Origin: VXNE01 sp963668365
GTDB taxonomy: Bacteria; Pseudomonadota; Gammaproteobacteria; Pseudomonadales; Azotimanducaceae
Length of the DNA stretch: 64,000 nucleotides
NCBI GenBank assembly: GCA_963668365.1
Contig: OY764266.1
Span: forward strand, 2,170,001-2,234,000
Direction: 5' to 3'
Shown: in pieces, positions 42,483-51,120 of the stretch
Numbering within the stretch: the first letter of the stretch is position 1
Layout: every line of letters starts with the position of its first letter
The notes under the pieces: generated by a model
Told to the model about the DNA's origin: nothing
The model's database searches: none
What the model saw: only the letters and a program-made list of their open reading frames with translations
Position numbers and translations under genes: made by a program

Positions 42483-44105
42483 CTATTCGCTGTCCGCCCG
42501 CCGGGCCCTGATTCCCGGCGGATAGATCTTGTCCGGGATGCGTTTGAAGTAGTTGTCCACGACGTCGAGACTGTCGCGTATCTTGAGGAAGTCGTGCCGC
42601 GGAATCACCAGCACGCGCGTGTCCTCGACGGCGGTGAGCGTGCCCTGGGTCTTGAAGTCCTCGACCAGGCTGCGTTCGCCCCAGTGATCGCCCTCGCCGA
42701 CGATGCGAACAAAGTCCTCGTAGCCGCCGGGAACGCGCGATTCGAGACAGCCGGAGACGACGACGTAGAGGCCATCGACGATGTTGCCGGTATCGAACAG
42801 CACGTCGCCCTTGGCGAGGTGGACGAAATAGGAACCGCGCTCCTCCCGCGTGTCGAGCTGGACCAGGTTGCGCGGCAACACGTAGTCGAAGGCCCAGTTC
42901 AAGGCGACCCGCAGCTTGGTGGAGAAACCGGGCAGCATGGATATGTAAAAACTGCGCCACAGCAGCCAGGCGATCAGCCCGGACATGCGCATGCCAAATA
43001 CTTCCGCGACGCCCTGGTAGTGTCCGAGAGACGCCATCGCGCCCCTGGTCGAGTGGTCGAACGGTTCGGGTGCCTGTCCTTTCAGCACGGCGGCGATGTT
43101 GCGGGCGACGCATTTCGCTTCGCGCAGGGCGAACTGCGCGGTTGGAGGCGCATAGCCGTCGTCTCCGAGGGGCACCAGGGCGCAGTCCCCGAGCGCCCAT
43201 ACGCCGTCATACCCAGGGACCGCCAGAGTCGCTTCCGTCTCCACCTTGCCCCGATCAAACGGGAGTCCCAGCGAACGCATCAACGGCGTCGGCGCGTTTC
43301 CGACCGTCGTCACCACCGTCTGGGTGGGAATCTTCTCGCCGTCGACGGTGACAACGGCGCTGGCGGTCGCCTCCCTCAGGCTCGTCCCCGTCATTACGTC
43401 GATCCCGCGCGCAGAGAGTCTCGCTCCGGCGTAGTCGCCAAGCTTGTCCGGCAGTTCAGGCAACAGGCGTGGACCTCGCTGGATCACGATCACGCGGATC
43501 TCGTGTTTCCCGACATTCGGATAGAAACGCAACGCGCCGGCGATCATGTCGGCGAGTTCTCCCACCACCTCGACGCCGGAAAACCCGCCGCCGGCCACGA
43601 CGAAGGTGAGCAGCCGGCGTTTCAGGTCCTCATCGTCGGTGGTGTCGGCATTTTCCAGGCACTGCACCACATGGTTGCGCAGACGGAACGCATCCGCCAG
43701 GTCCCGCATGGTCATGCTGTGTTCCGCGAATCCGGGCGTGCGCGAGAGGTCCGTTGTCTGCCCCAGCGCCACCACGAGCTGGTCGTAGTGCCGGATTACC
43801 GGCTGCCGCTTGGCGCCCTGGAGCAGTTCGACCGTCTTCGCCTGAAAGTCGACTTCGCGCACCGATCCCAGCCGAACCGCCGTCTTCGGCAGCATGAGCC
43901 GCAGCGGCGTTACGGCGTCGAGCGCGTTGATGGTACCGGCGGCGACCTCAGGCAACAACGGCTGAAAGACGAAGTAGTTGCGATCGCAGATAAGTTCCAC
44001 GGAAACGTCGCGGGGCAAGGCGCGGTGCAGATACCTCGCACTGAAGGCGCCGGCGAAACCCCCGCCAAGAATCACTACGTTGCGGTCAGCGTCAGGTGTG
44101 GCCAT
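42483..44105 (-). CDS. Type II NADH dehydrogenase-like flavoprotein with cyclic-nucleotide-binding domain
   Basis: NDH-2 oxidises NADH and reduces quinone at the membrane without pumping protons. Residues 8-40 carry the FAD-binding VVILGGGFAGAFSARYL; residues about 165-190 the NADH-binding FVVAGGGFSGVEVVGEL. GVWALGDCALVP is the FAD-contacting motif, and an amphipathic C-terminal part (IAWLLWRSFYISMLPGF) would anchor the protein to the membrane. Beyond residue 430 comes a Crp-like cyclic-nucleotide-binding domain (AKGDVLFDTGNIVDGLYVV, GDHWGERSLVEDF), making 540 residues where plain NDH-2 has about 430. This suggests control by a nucleotide ligand. Followed closely by the DUF2784 gene. Confidence 0.9.
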   Translation of the reverse strand: MATPDADRNVVILGGGFAGAFSARYLHRALPRDVSVELICDRNYFVFQPLLPEVAAGTINALDAVTPLRLMLPKTAVRLGSVREVDFQAKTVELLQGAKRQPVIRHYDQLVVALGQTTDLSRTPGFAEHSMTMRDLADAFRLRNHVVQCLENADTTDDEDLKRRLLTFVVAGGGFSGVEVVGELADMIAGALRFYPNVGKHEIRVIVIQRGPRLLPELPDKLGDYAGARLSARGIDVMTGTSLREATASAVVTVDGEKIPTQTVVTTVGNAPTPLMRSLGLPFDRGKVETEATLAVPGYDGVWALGDCALVPLGDDGYAPPTAQFALREAKCVARNIAAVLKGQAPEPFDHSTRGAMASLGHYQGVAEVFGMRMSGLIAWLLWRSFYISMLPGFSTKLRVALNWAFDYVLPRNLVQLDTREERGSYFVHLAKGDVLFDTGNIVDGLYVVVSGCLESRVPGGYEDFVRIVGEGDHWGERSLVEDFKTQGTLTAVEDTRVLVIPRHDFLKIRDSLDVVDNYFKRIPDKIYPPGIRARRADSE

Positions 44106-44267
44106 GATCGTGCCCTCGGGGGTGGGCGGCTATCGCCGCATCAGGCTCCTGCCCGGTGACCGTCGGATGGGCTGCGCATTACGCGGAACCGGTACATTGG
44201 TTTAGTGTAGCCGCTTGCGCGGCGCGTGGCGGACACTTCGCGCGATCTGGGCGGTGGGTGGGTTTGC

Positions 44268-44528
44268 GTGAACAGCGGCGGCGACAGCGAAGACTTGCGA
44301 CGAATACAGTGGCGCAGCCGACGCGGCATGCTCGAGCTCGACCTCTACCTGGTGCCGTTCGCCGCGCATCGGTACGCCGGCTTGACGCGCGCCGATCGGG
44401 CGGCATACCGGAAACTCCTGGAGCACGGGGACTGGGAGATTCTCGACTGGCTGCGGCGGGAGTCCGCGCCGTCGCCGGATCTGGCACGCATCGTCACGCT
44501 TGTCAGGGAAGCGGGCGCGCGGGACTGA
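44268..44528 (+). CDS. sdhE: SdhE FAD assembly factor for succinate dehydrogenase
   Basis: SdhE helps attach FAD covalently to SdhA. The protein has the conserved RIQWRSRRGMLELDLYLVPF (RGMxELD motif) and the helical remainder AAYRKLLEHGDWEILDWL. GTG at 44268 gives 86 residues, the usual length of about 88; GTG at 44226 would give 100. It lies divergent from the NDH-2 gene. Succinate dehydrogenase genes are not in this window. Confidence 0.88.
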   Translation: MNSGGDSEDLRRIQWRSRRGMLELDLYLVPFAAHRYAGLTRADRAAYRKLLEHGDWEILDWLRRESAPSPDLARIVTLVREAGARD

Positions 44529-44575
44529 ACACCCGCGAAGACTTGGGGCGTCTCTGTGCGATGCGCGGTTCGACT

Positions 44576-45439
44576 TCAGCCGATGTTCCGGGAAAAGAAC
44601 TTGCCGATGCCGGACAGCGCTTCCTCGGACTCGGGCAAATGGGCGTACACCTGGAACACGTGAAATGCTCCATCGAAGGCGACGAGATCCACCGGTACCC
44701 CGACCCTGCGGGCGCGTTGCTCGAGACGGGACGAGTCATCGAACAGGTCTTCCGTGGCGTCAACCTGGATCAGCATCGGCGGCAGCCCGCTGAGATCACC
44801 GAACAGCGGCGAGATTCCCGGCGTATCGAGTGGCTGTTCCCCGGAATACTTCGCCGCTGTCTCGAGGAAAAAGCTCCTGGCTTCGGTTCGCATGCTGTCG
44901 CCGCTGGCGGTGAGGTCGGTCCACGGCGACAACAGCGCGGCGCAGCCGGGCATCGGCATCCCCTTGTCCTTCAGCGCCAGCATGCACGCCAGGGTCAGGC
45001 CGCCGCCCGCGGAGTCGCCGGCAATCATGAGGTGATCCGCGGCGGTTCCCTGGGCAAGGACCTCAAACGCGGCGACGGCGTCTTCGACCGCGGCCGGGTA
45101 GGGGTGCTCGGGCGCCAGCCGGTAGTCCAGTCCAAGGACCACCGCATCGCACGCGACCGACATGCGCGCCATCAGGGAATTGTGCGTGTTGAGCGACCCC
45201 ATGACATAGCCGCCGCCGTGGAGATACAGGATCGCCCGGTCCGTGCGCGCGCCGTCGGCGACGTACTTTCTCGCTGGTCGACCCGCGACTTCGAGGTCGC
45301 CAATATCGACGTTGGAAGGAACCGGCTGATCGGATAGCCCGTCCTCGACACTGGCGCGGCTTTCCTGAATTGTTCGCTGCTCCCGCCTTGGCGCTGTTCG
45401 CATCTTTTCGAGGTGGGCGCGCATTTGTTCACTCGCCAT
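44576..45439 (-). CDS. HSL-family alpha/beta hydrolase (esterase/lipase)
   Basis: Carboxylesterase of the hormone-sensitive lipase family. The oxyanion motif is AILYLHGGGYVMGS, the nucleophile elbow IAGDSAGGGL (Ser), the acid is in VDATEDLFDD and the histidine in DGAFHVFQ. The catalytic triad is thus complete; length 287 residues is usual. It lies 94 bases downstream of the aldolase gene on the same strand and may belong to one catabolic unit with cupin and aldolase. Natural substrate unknown. Confidence 0.9.
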   Translation of the reverse strand: MASEQMRAHLEKMRTAPRREQRTIQESRASVEDGLSDQPVPSNVDIGDLEVAGRPARKYVADGARTDRAILYLHGGGYVMGSLNTHNSLMARMSVACDAVVLGLDYRLAPEHPYPAAVEDAVAAFEVLAQGTAADHLMIAGDSAGGGLTLACMLALKDKGMPMPGCAALLSPWTDLTASGDSMRTEARSFFLETAAKYSGEQPLDTPGISPLFGDLSGLPPMLIQVDATEDLFDDSSRLEQRARRVGVPVDLVAFDGAFHVFQVYAHLPESEEALSGIGKFFSRNIG

Positions 45440-45533
45440 GGATTCCTCCGTCGTCTGGTGAAGTGGCTTGCAAGTTCGGGGCGCTCTTCGGGGGTTGCAA
45501 CAATGGCCACGCGCGCCTGGAGACGGCCGCGGA

Positions 45534-46374
45534 TCAGGCCATCAAGCTCCTGGCCAGGGTTTTCAGGCGTTCGGTGCCATGACTGATGCGCACACCCTCG
45601 GCCAGCTTCGCCGCCAGGGTTTCTTCGGTGCAACTGTCCAGGAAGAAGATGCCGGCGGCCTTGCAGGCGTCCATCACGCGCTGCCGGGCAGCCACCAGTT
45701 CGGGCCGCCCGAAGTCGCAGGGCGCTTCCCGGAAGCCGTGCGACATGGCCATGTCCGCGGGCCCCCACTCGGCGAACGCCACGCCCGGGACTCGCGCGGT
45801 TTCAAAGGCATTCTCCAGTGCCCGCCGATTCTCGATCTTGAGGCCAAGCAGCAGTTCGCCGTCCGGATTGAGTGGCCACGGGTCCGCGCATTCCAGGTAC
45901 TGCTCGGGCGTCGTGCCCCAGACGGCCGCGGCGGCCGCCTGGCCGCCTGGCCGCCTGGCCGCCTGATCCCCGGGTGCCATCGCGGAAGGTATAACGCATG
46001 GCCTCGACCACCGCGGCTACCGCCTCCGGTCGCTCGGCGTGGCAGAGCAGGAAGCCGTGCACGCCGGTGGCAAGCAACTGGCGCACTTGCCAGGCGTTGG
46101 CCCTCACCAGATCCGGGTTCCGGCCTTCGAAAGGAAGTTCCACGAGCACGATGGGCGTTGGGGTGCGCACCGACGCCATGCCCTGCATGAACCGGTTGAG
46201 GCCCGGGATATCCAGCGGGCCGTGCTCCATGCCGATGTTGATGTAGTCGGCCCAGGTGTCGGCCATCGCCATCCCGGCTTCGAAGGTCAGTTCGGCGCCG
46301 GTGTGGCTACCGGTATAGAAGACCGGTTGGTCGTTGGCCAGCCGTGCAATGGCGCCGTTGATGCGTGAGGTCAC
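45534..46374 (-). CDS. HpcH/HpaI-type aldolase, frameshifted at an octanucleotide repeat
   Basis: Class II metal-dependent aldolase family that cleaves 2-keto-3-deoxy acids to pyruvate and an aldehyde. The first part, from GTG 46374, gives GIA-like TSRINGAIARLANDQPVFY, INIGMEHGPLDIPGL and LLCHAERPEAVAAVVEAM. The second, in another frame, gives YLECADPWPLNPDGELLLGL, KIENRRALENAFETARVPG and AFAEWGPADMAM. The junction is a run of four AGGCGGCC units (45933-45964). With two units instead of four the whole gene would read through as one protein of about 274 residues. As sequenced the product is broken. It is followed by a hydrolase gene and preceded by a cupin gene. Confidence 0.8.
45933..45964 (-). 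repeat. Octanucleotide tandem repeat, four units, frame-determining
   Basis: Four consecutive copies of AGGCGGCC (GGCCGCCT on the plus strand) at 45933-45940, 45941-45948, 45949-45956 and 45957-45964. The unit length is not a multiple of three, so each gain or loss of a unit shifts the aldolase frame. Confidence 0.9.
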
Positions 46375-46405
46375 TAGTGTCGGCCCTCCTTGGGTGGGCC
46401 TTCTG

Positions 46406-47077
46406 TCAGCCGTCAGACGTTTCTTCTTCGGCTTCGGCCCGGGTCGTGTCGCCGATTCTCCCGGGCCTCTTCCACCTGTGACGGTTCTCGTCGGCATCGT
46501 CGATGAGCCGCTGCATCGAATCCATCGTCCGCTCGTCGACCTTCAAGCCCGGCTGGTCAGGGTCGCCGCCTCCCGGGTGGAACTCGAGTAGTTCGGCCCC
46601 GTTCGGGCCGCCGGTGTACTTGTACGGCATGCCCGCGGGAATGAAGAACCCTGATCCCGGTCCGAGATGGCGCCTGCCGACAACGAGTTCGCCATTGGTC
46701 ACGTAGTAGAGACAGTCGCCGCTGCCCGGATGGCTGTGTCGGAACAGCGGGAAACCGGGTCCGACCCAGATGTGCGTCAGGCTGCAGCCTCTTCGCGGGC
46801 GCTTGCCGCGGTTTTCCATGCCGCCTTCGGCGAAAAGTCCCGTTATCACCATGCCCCCGGCATAGGACTTGAGCACCTCGGTCATTTTGTTGCGCACTTC
46901 TTCTTCGCCATACTTTTCGATGAGATCGCTCATTTCCCAATTTGCCGTAGCCTGCGACCAGTCCGCGCGTTGCCATGTGTAGCGCTCGCTCATCTGCGGA
47001 TTGGCGAAGATCTCGAACCGCCGACTCGGCATGGCGCGGCCCTTCGGCTTGTCGATTTTGTCCTTGGCAGTGGCCAT
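46406..47077 (-). CDS. Cupin-domain protein
   Basis: A 223-residue protein with a single beta-barrel cupin: GFPLFRHSHPGSGDCLYYV is motif 1 (two His and an acidic position) and GSGFFIPAGMPYKYTGGPNG motif 2. The N-terminal 90 residues (RFEIFANPQMSERYTWQRAD, EVRNKMTEVLKSYAGG) are helical and unlike common small cupins. ATG at 47077 follows AAGGAG. It lies 31 bases upstream of the aldolase gene on the same strand, suggesting one operon for metabolism of an organic acid. The enzyme reaction is not known. Confidence 0.8.
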   Translation of the reverse strand: MATAKDKIDKPKGRAMPSRRFEIFANPQMSERYTWQRADWSQATANWEMSDLIEKYGEEEVRNKMTEVLKSYAGGMVITGLFAEGGMENRGKRPRRGCSLTHIWVGPGFPLFRHSHPGSGDCLYYVTNGELVVGRRHLGPGSGFFIPAGMPYKYTGGPNGAELLEFHPGGGDPDQPGLKVDERTMDSMQRLIDDADENRHRWKRPGRIGDTTRAEAEEETSDG

Positions 47078-47195
47078 TTGCTCTCCTTGTTCCCTTGGAG
47101 ATAGCTTAACGCAAGTTTGGCTGTGAGTTGCCTGGCCACCACGCTGGCGAGGCTCCCGTTTGCGGAAGACCGCTCCGTTGCAAGAGAAAGGTCGC

Positions 47196-47957
47196 ATGGG
47201 TCTGGCCACGTATAATTTGCGCGATCCGGATGTCTCGACGATGGTGGAACGGACAAGATCGAATAGTGGGGGAGTCGGCGGTATCCCGCTTCGTGTGCGG
47301 AATCTTGGTGTCACGCGCTATCGGACCGTGTTCGATGCGATGCGCGTGTTCACCGGTGCGCGGGATGCAAACTCGGCGGACGAGATCTGGCTGACGGAGC
47401 ACGAAGCCGTCTTTACCCAGGGGCAGGCCGGCAAGTCGGAACACGTGCTGGCGCCCGGCGATACTCCCGTGGTGGCGACTGATAGGGGCGGACAGGTCAC
47501 CTATCACGGCCCGGGACAGATCGTCGCGTACACGATGTTCGACGTCGGCCGCATGGGTATCAGCGTTCGGTCTCTGGTCGGCGGAATCGAGGGTGTCATC
47601 ATTGCGGTATTGCGAGGCTGGGGCATCGAGGCCGAAGCCCGCGGCGACGCCCGCGGCGTATACGTCCAGGGACGCAAGATCGGCGCCCTCGGTTTGCGTG
47701 TTCGACGCGGATGCGCTTACCACGGCCTCGCGCTCAACGTGGCGATGGATCTGGAACCGTTCTCCCGCATCAACCCATGCGGCCTGGTGGGGATGGATGT
47801 CACGCAAGTCTCCGATCTCGGCGGTCCTTCGGATCTGACCGCGGCTCGGGCGGCGCTGGTGCGCGAACTGGTCCTGCGTTTCGGCTTCGACCCAACCGCG
47901 GCACAGCCGGGTCGCTGGGTTCGGGACGTTGCGGTGGAGCCAACCCCGCCGCATTGA
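47196..47957 (+). CDS. lipB: Octanoyl-[acyl-carrier-protein]:protein N-octanoyltransferase
   Basis: LipB transfers octanoyl from acyl-carrier protein to lipoyl domains, the first step of lipoate synthesis. Motifs: WLTEHEAVFTQGQAGKSEHV, DRGGQVTYHGPGQIVAY (family RGG..TYHGPGQ), GRKIGALGLRVRRGCAYHG with the catalytic lysine, and FSRINPCGLVGM with the catalytic cysteine. Start ATG 47196 gives 253 residues, somewhat longer at the N-terminus than E. coli LipB. The usual neighbour lipA is not seen here. Confidence 0.93.
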   Translation: MGLATYNLRDPDVSTMVERTRSNSGGVGGIPLRVRNLGVTRYRTVFDAMRVFTGARDANSADEIWLTEHEAVFTQGQAGKSEHVLAPGDTPVVATDRGGQVTYHGPGQIVAYTMFDVGRMGISVRSLVGGIEGVIIAVLRGWGIEAEARGDARGVYVQGRKIGALGLRVRRGCAYHGLALNVAMDLEPFSRINPCGLVGMDVTQVSDLGGPSDLTAARAALVRELVLRFGFDPTAAQPGRWVRDVAVEPTPPH

Positions 47958-47975
47958 AGCCAGGGGCTCGCAGCG

Positions 47976-48047
47976 TCAGCCTGGAATCTTCGGGACGTAG
48001 CGGACGTTCGGCATCCCTGCGGAATCGACCAGATTGGTCACAGCCAT
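47976..48047 (-). pseudogene. Remnant of a PIN (VapC-type) toxin gene
   Basis: Two bases after the AbrB-type antitoxin stop, an ATG opens a 23-codon frame beginning MAVTNLVDSAG. The NLVDSAG segment is how many VapC toxins start (first PIN Asp), but the rest of the domain is gone and the frame stops after PKIPG. It probably represents a deleted toxin. Confidence 0.5.
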
Positions 48048-48049
48048 CG

Positions 48050-48259
48050 TCAGAGGGCGCGGTCGGGTTCGCGCTCGAAATGCGGATCCATCCCGACGAG
48101 GAATCCCCTCATCTCGCTGACTTTGCGCAGCGGGAAGAGTTCTATACGGTCGCCGTAGGGGACAACCTGCAAGCGCTGGCCGGGTCGTATGCCAAGGGAT
48201 TCGCGTACGAGTTTGGGTATGACCACCTGGAATTTCGAGGACACTTTCACTTGTTCCAT
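48050..48259 (-). CDS. SpoVT-AbrB family antitoxin/regulator
   Basis: A 69-residue AbrB/MazE-like swapped-hairpin DNA-binding protein: VKVSSKFQVVIPKLVRESLG and RPGQRLQVVPYGDRIELFPL are the standard motif. The C-terminal tail (MRGFLVGMDPHFEREPD) is the part that usually neutralises a PIN toxin. Only a 23-codon remnant of such a toxin follows, so the antitoxin is now orphaned. Confidence 0.85.
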   Translation of the reverse strand: MEQVKVSSKFQVVIPKLVRESLGIRPGQRLQVVPYGDRIELFPLRKVSEMRGFLVGMDPHFEREPDRAL

Positions 48260-48430
48260 GCTGCTTTTGATCGATCAGGAAAACGTTTTGCGACTCTAGC
48301 GCAGGTCATTGATCGGCAAACACCATTCCGACTTTCCATGCGTCCGTATTGACGTACGTCATTGCTGGCGTAGGACCGTCGCCAGTGCGCGTCACCGGAC
48401 GGAGAGGGCGCTAGTGTTCTTGATCGAGGT

Positions 48431-49366
48431 TCACGCGCCCGCTACTTCCTCCAGGAACGGCTTCACCGCCGCAAGGAAGCCTGGGGTGTTCTGCGAATGC
48501 ACGTTGTGCCCGCAGTTCGGCACGGTGACCAGGCGCGCGTCGGGCAGGGCGCCGATCAGCCGTTCGCCCGCCTCGGGCGTGAACACGTTGGAGTTTTCGC
48601 CGCGCATCACCAGGATCGGGCGGTTGAGGGTGCTTACATCTTTGAGACCGATGGCCGTGCGGGAATTCGCCGTCCGGCGATGGTCGTTCTTGCTGACGTA
48701 CTTGCCGTCGGCGCGCTGGAACATGTTGTACTTGACGGTCCGCTCGACGTGCTCTCGCTTGCGGTAGGGATCGTAGGCGACGACGTTGTCGACGAACTGC
48801 TCGAGATTGTCGAACTCGCGGTTGTCGCGAATGAAATTGCGGATCGTCCTGCCGCCCGGCGCATTCATTTCAGGGCCGGAATCGACCAGGACGAGCGCGC
48901 GGGCGAAGTCGGGTTGCCTGAGCGCCGCAAGAAGGGCGACGCGCCCCCCCATCGAATGGCCGATGACGATCGGCCGCGCCAGTTTGTGATCGCTGGCGAA
49001 GGCGATCGCGTCGTCTGCCATCGCGACCGTCGAGTAGTCGAGTTCGCGGCTCCACTCCGAGTCGCCGTGGCCGCGTTGATCAAGCGCGAATACGTGGCGG
49101 GACGATGCGAGAGCAAGACTGACGAGATCCCACGAGTGGGAGGACTGATTTGTCCCGTGCAGCAGCAGGATCGGCGGCGCGCCAGCTTGCCCCCACTCCG
49201 TGAAGTGAAATCGAAGCCGGCGCACGACAGTCTGCCGGGAGCGATAGGCAATGTCCCGGCTGTGCGCGATCCCCAGGTCTGCCGCGCTTTGGCACAGGCT
49301 GCGGAACTCGTCCGTCCCGGTCATCTCGTGGGGCGAAAGGTCCGCTGCGAACTCGTTCTGGTACAT
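48431..49366 (-). CDS. Alpha/beta-fold hydrolase
   Basis: Serine hydrolase of the alpha/beta superfamily, 311 residues. ILLLHGTNQSSHSWDLV is the oxyanion strand, FALDQRGHGDSEW the conserved DxRGxG, VIGHSMGGRVALLAALRQP the nucleophile elbow (GHSMGG), RPILVMRGENSNVF the acid strand and PNCGHNVHSQ the histidine. It resembles 3-oxoadipate enol-lactonase and haloperoxidase-like enzymes, but substrate cannot be told. ATG 49366 is chosen over longer upstream frames. It lies convergent to lipB and downstream of the cco operon on the same strand. Confidence 0.9.
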   Translation of the reverse strand: MYQNEFAADLSPHEMTGTDEFRSLCQSAADLGIAHSRDIAYRSRQTVVRRLRFHFTEWGQAGAPPILLLHGTNQSSHSWDLVSLALASSRHVFALDQRGHGDSEWSRELDYSTVAMADDAIAFASDHKLARPIVIGHSMGGRVALLAALRQPDFARALVLVDSGPEMNAPGGRTIRNFIRDNREFDNLEQFVDNVVAYDPYRKREHVERTVKYNMFQRADGKYVSKNDHRRTANSRTAIGLKDVSTLNRPILVMRGENSNVFTPEAGERLIGALPDARLVTVPNCGHNVHSQNTPGFLAAVKPFLEEVAGA

Positions 49367-49434
49367 CAGGTTGCGTGGTCGGCGCCGGCTGATCGGAGGT
49401 CGCGAAGTGTATCTCTTGTGGGTTGACGCTGCCG

Positions 49435-50322
49435 CTATCGGTCCGTCGGCGGGCTGAGAAGCGCCACGAGAAGCCTGATCTGCGTGTCGTCCAGCCGTTC
49501 GCCGAACGCGGGCATCTGGCCGTTTCTTCCCACGGCGATGGAATGCCGTATGGCGTCGATATCGTCTCCATAGAAGAAGACGCCGTCGGCCAGGTTCGGC
49601 GCGCCGAGGAGTGGGTTGCCGGTGCCGTCGGGACCGTGGCATGCCGCGCAGAACTGCATCCAGGCAGTTTGGCCGGCGTGATTCTCTGGCGTGCCCCGCG
49701 ACAACGCGAGGGTGTAGTCAGCCAGTTGGTCGACGCCGTCTTCCCCGAGCACCTGCTGCCAGCCGACCATCACGGCGTGGCGTCCGTCACGAATCGACTG
49801 TTCGATCTGCTCGGCGCTGCCGCCCCACTGCCAGGCGTCGTCCGTGAGGTCCGGGAAGTAAGGAGTCAGTCCTTTCGCGTCGTAGCCGTGGCAGACGGCG
49901 CAGTTGCGGTCGTAGACGCGCTGGGCGGACGCCATCAGCGCGTGGTCTTGCGAGAGTTCCTGGATGTCCGCCTCCGCCACCAGTCGTCGCGCCACCCCGA
50001 ATTCGCTCTCGAAGTCCGCGATGCTGCTCTCCAGCTCGCCCCCCTGGGACCATCTCAGCGCGCCCGCGTGACTGCCGAGACCGGGATACAGCATGAGGTA
50101 GAGCACGGAGATGACCAGCGACACGAAGATGAGCCAGAACCACCATAGGGGCGCGGGATGCGAGCCTTCCCGGAGCCCACCGTCCCAGACCGGCGAATCC
50201 TGTTCTGCGTGGGTGTCGGCGGCAAAGTAGACGCTGTAGATCAGCCAGCCGAGGCCGGCCAGGCTGGCGACCGTGATGGTGGCGATCCACCCCGTCCAGA
50301 AATCGCTGGGCAATTCAGCCAC
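49435..50322 (-). CDS. ccoP: cbb3-type cytochrome c oxidase subunit III (CcoP)
   Basis: Di-haem c subunit that passes electrons to CcoO and CcoN. Two membrane helices at the N-terminus (TGWIATITVASLAGLGWLIY; WWFWLIFVSLVISVLYLML) are followed by two cytochrome c domains with CAVCHGYDAKG and CAACHGPDGTG haem sites. GTG 50322 (VAELPSDFWTGW) has AAGGAGA upstream and is preferred over ATG 50373, which would overlap ccoQ by 59 bases. Last gene of the cco operon. Confidence 0.95.
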   Translation of the reverse strand: MAELPSDFWTGWIATITVASLAGLGWLIYSVYFAADTHAEQDSPVWDGGLREGSHPAPLWWFWLIFVSLVISVLYLMLYPGLGSHAGALRWSQGGELESSIADFESEFGVARRLVAEADIQELSQDHALMASAQRVYDRNCAVCHGYDAKGLTPYFPDLTDDAWQWGGSAEQIEQSIRDGRHAVMVGWQQVLGEDGVDQLADYTLALSRGTPENHAGQTAWMQFCAACHGPDGTGNPLLGAPNLADGVFFYGDDIDAIRHSIAVGRNGQMPAFGERLDDTQIRLLVALLSPPTDR

Positions 50323-50497
50323 GGGCGTCTCCTTCGCGGGGATCTGCGCTGGTCCCGGTCCCGGGATGCTCATCCTCCAGCGGAATCCGAGCCGAGCGGT
50401 CGATGACTTCGTCCGACCCCCGGTAGAAGACCCAGGCCGCCAGGACGACCATGAACAGCATCACGAGCATGTCGCCGATGAAGATGAACCAGGTCAT
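50315..50497 (-). CDS. ccoQ: cbb3-type oxidase subunit CcoQ/FixQ
   Basis: A 60-residue protein with a single membrane helix (FIFIGDMLVMLFMVVLAAWVF) followed by a short charged tail (FYRGSDEVIDRSARI), the usual form of CcoQ, which stabilises the complex. The ATG overlaps the ccoO stop by four bases and the end overlaps the ccoP start by eight. Confidence 0.85.
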   Translation of the reverse strand: MTWFIFIGDMLVMLFMVVLAAWVFYRGSDEVIDRSARIPLEDEHPGTGTSADPREGDARG

Positions 50498-51120
50498 GGC
50501 GCCGCTCCATCGCTTGAGACGCCGAGACCCTGCAGGTAGGCGACAAGCGCGTCCACCTCCATCATTCCTTCCAGGGCCCGGGGCGCGCCCTCGATCTGGG
50601 CTTCTGTGTAGGGATGACCCACCATTCGGAGTGCTCGCATCTTCCTCTGGATTGTATCGCCGACATTTGCGGGTCGTTCGCCGAGCCACGGATACGCCGG
50701 CATGATCGAGTTGGGAACCACGCTGCGCGGGTCGAGCAGGTGCAGCCGATGCCACAGGTCGGTATAGCGTCCACCCACGCGGTGCAGATCAGGTCCGGTG
50801 CGCTTCGATCCCCACAGGAACGGCCGGTCGTAAGCGGACTCGCTGGCGCGCGAATACGGTCCATAGCGTTTGATTTCCGCCAGCAGCGGTCGGACCTGCT
50901 GCGAGTGACAGGTGCCGCAGCCTTCTCGGATGTAGATGTCGCGACCGGTCAACTCTGCGGGGCCGTAGGGTCTTGTGCCGACCTCCGGAGCGACCAGCGA
51001 CTCCTGCATGACGCTCGGCAACACCTGCACCAGGCCGCCGATTGCGGATACGAACAAGATGCCGAAAATCAGCAGTCCCGCATTCTCTTCCAGCTTCCTG
51101 TGCAGACCGACCGCGTTCAT
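50494..51120 (-). CDS. ccoO: cbb3-type cytochrome c oxidase subunit II (CcoO)
   Basis: Mono-haem c subunit. One membrane anchor (GLLIFGILFVSAIGGLVQV), then GRDIYIREGCGTCHSQQVRP with the CxxCH haem site, RTGPDLHRVGGRYTDLW and PNSIMPAYPWL with the axial methionine. The 208-residue length is usual. ATGA overlap with the ccoN stop indicates coupling. Confidence 0.96.
   Translation of the reverse strand: MNAVGLHRKLEENAGLLIFGILFVSAIGGLVQVLPSVMQESLVAPEVGTRPYGPAELTGRDIYIREGCGTCHSQQVRPLLAEIKRYGPYSRASESAYDRPFLWGSKRTGPDLHRVGGRYTDLWHRLHLLDPRSVVPNSIMPAYPWLGERPANVGDTIQRKMRALRMVGHPYTEAQIEGAPRALEGMMEVDALVAYLQGLGVSSDGAAP

Noticed and set aside
42429..44159. A 576-codon plus-strand frame across the NDH-2 gene
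   Set aside because: Antisense shadow; the minus strand carries all FAD and NADH motifs.
46374..46382. CTAGTGTCG at the aldolase start as a third MITE copy
   Set aside because: Only nine bases match the element end and there is no inverted partner nearby.
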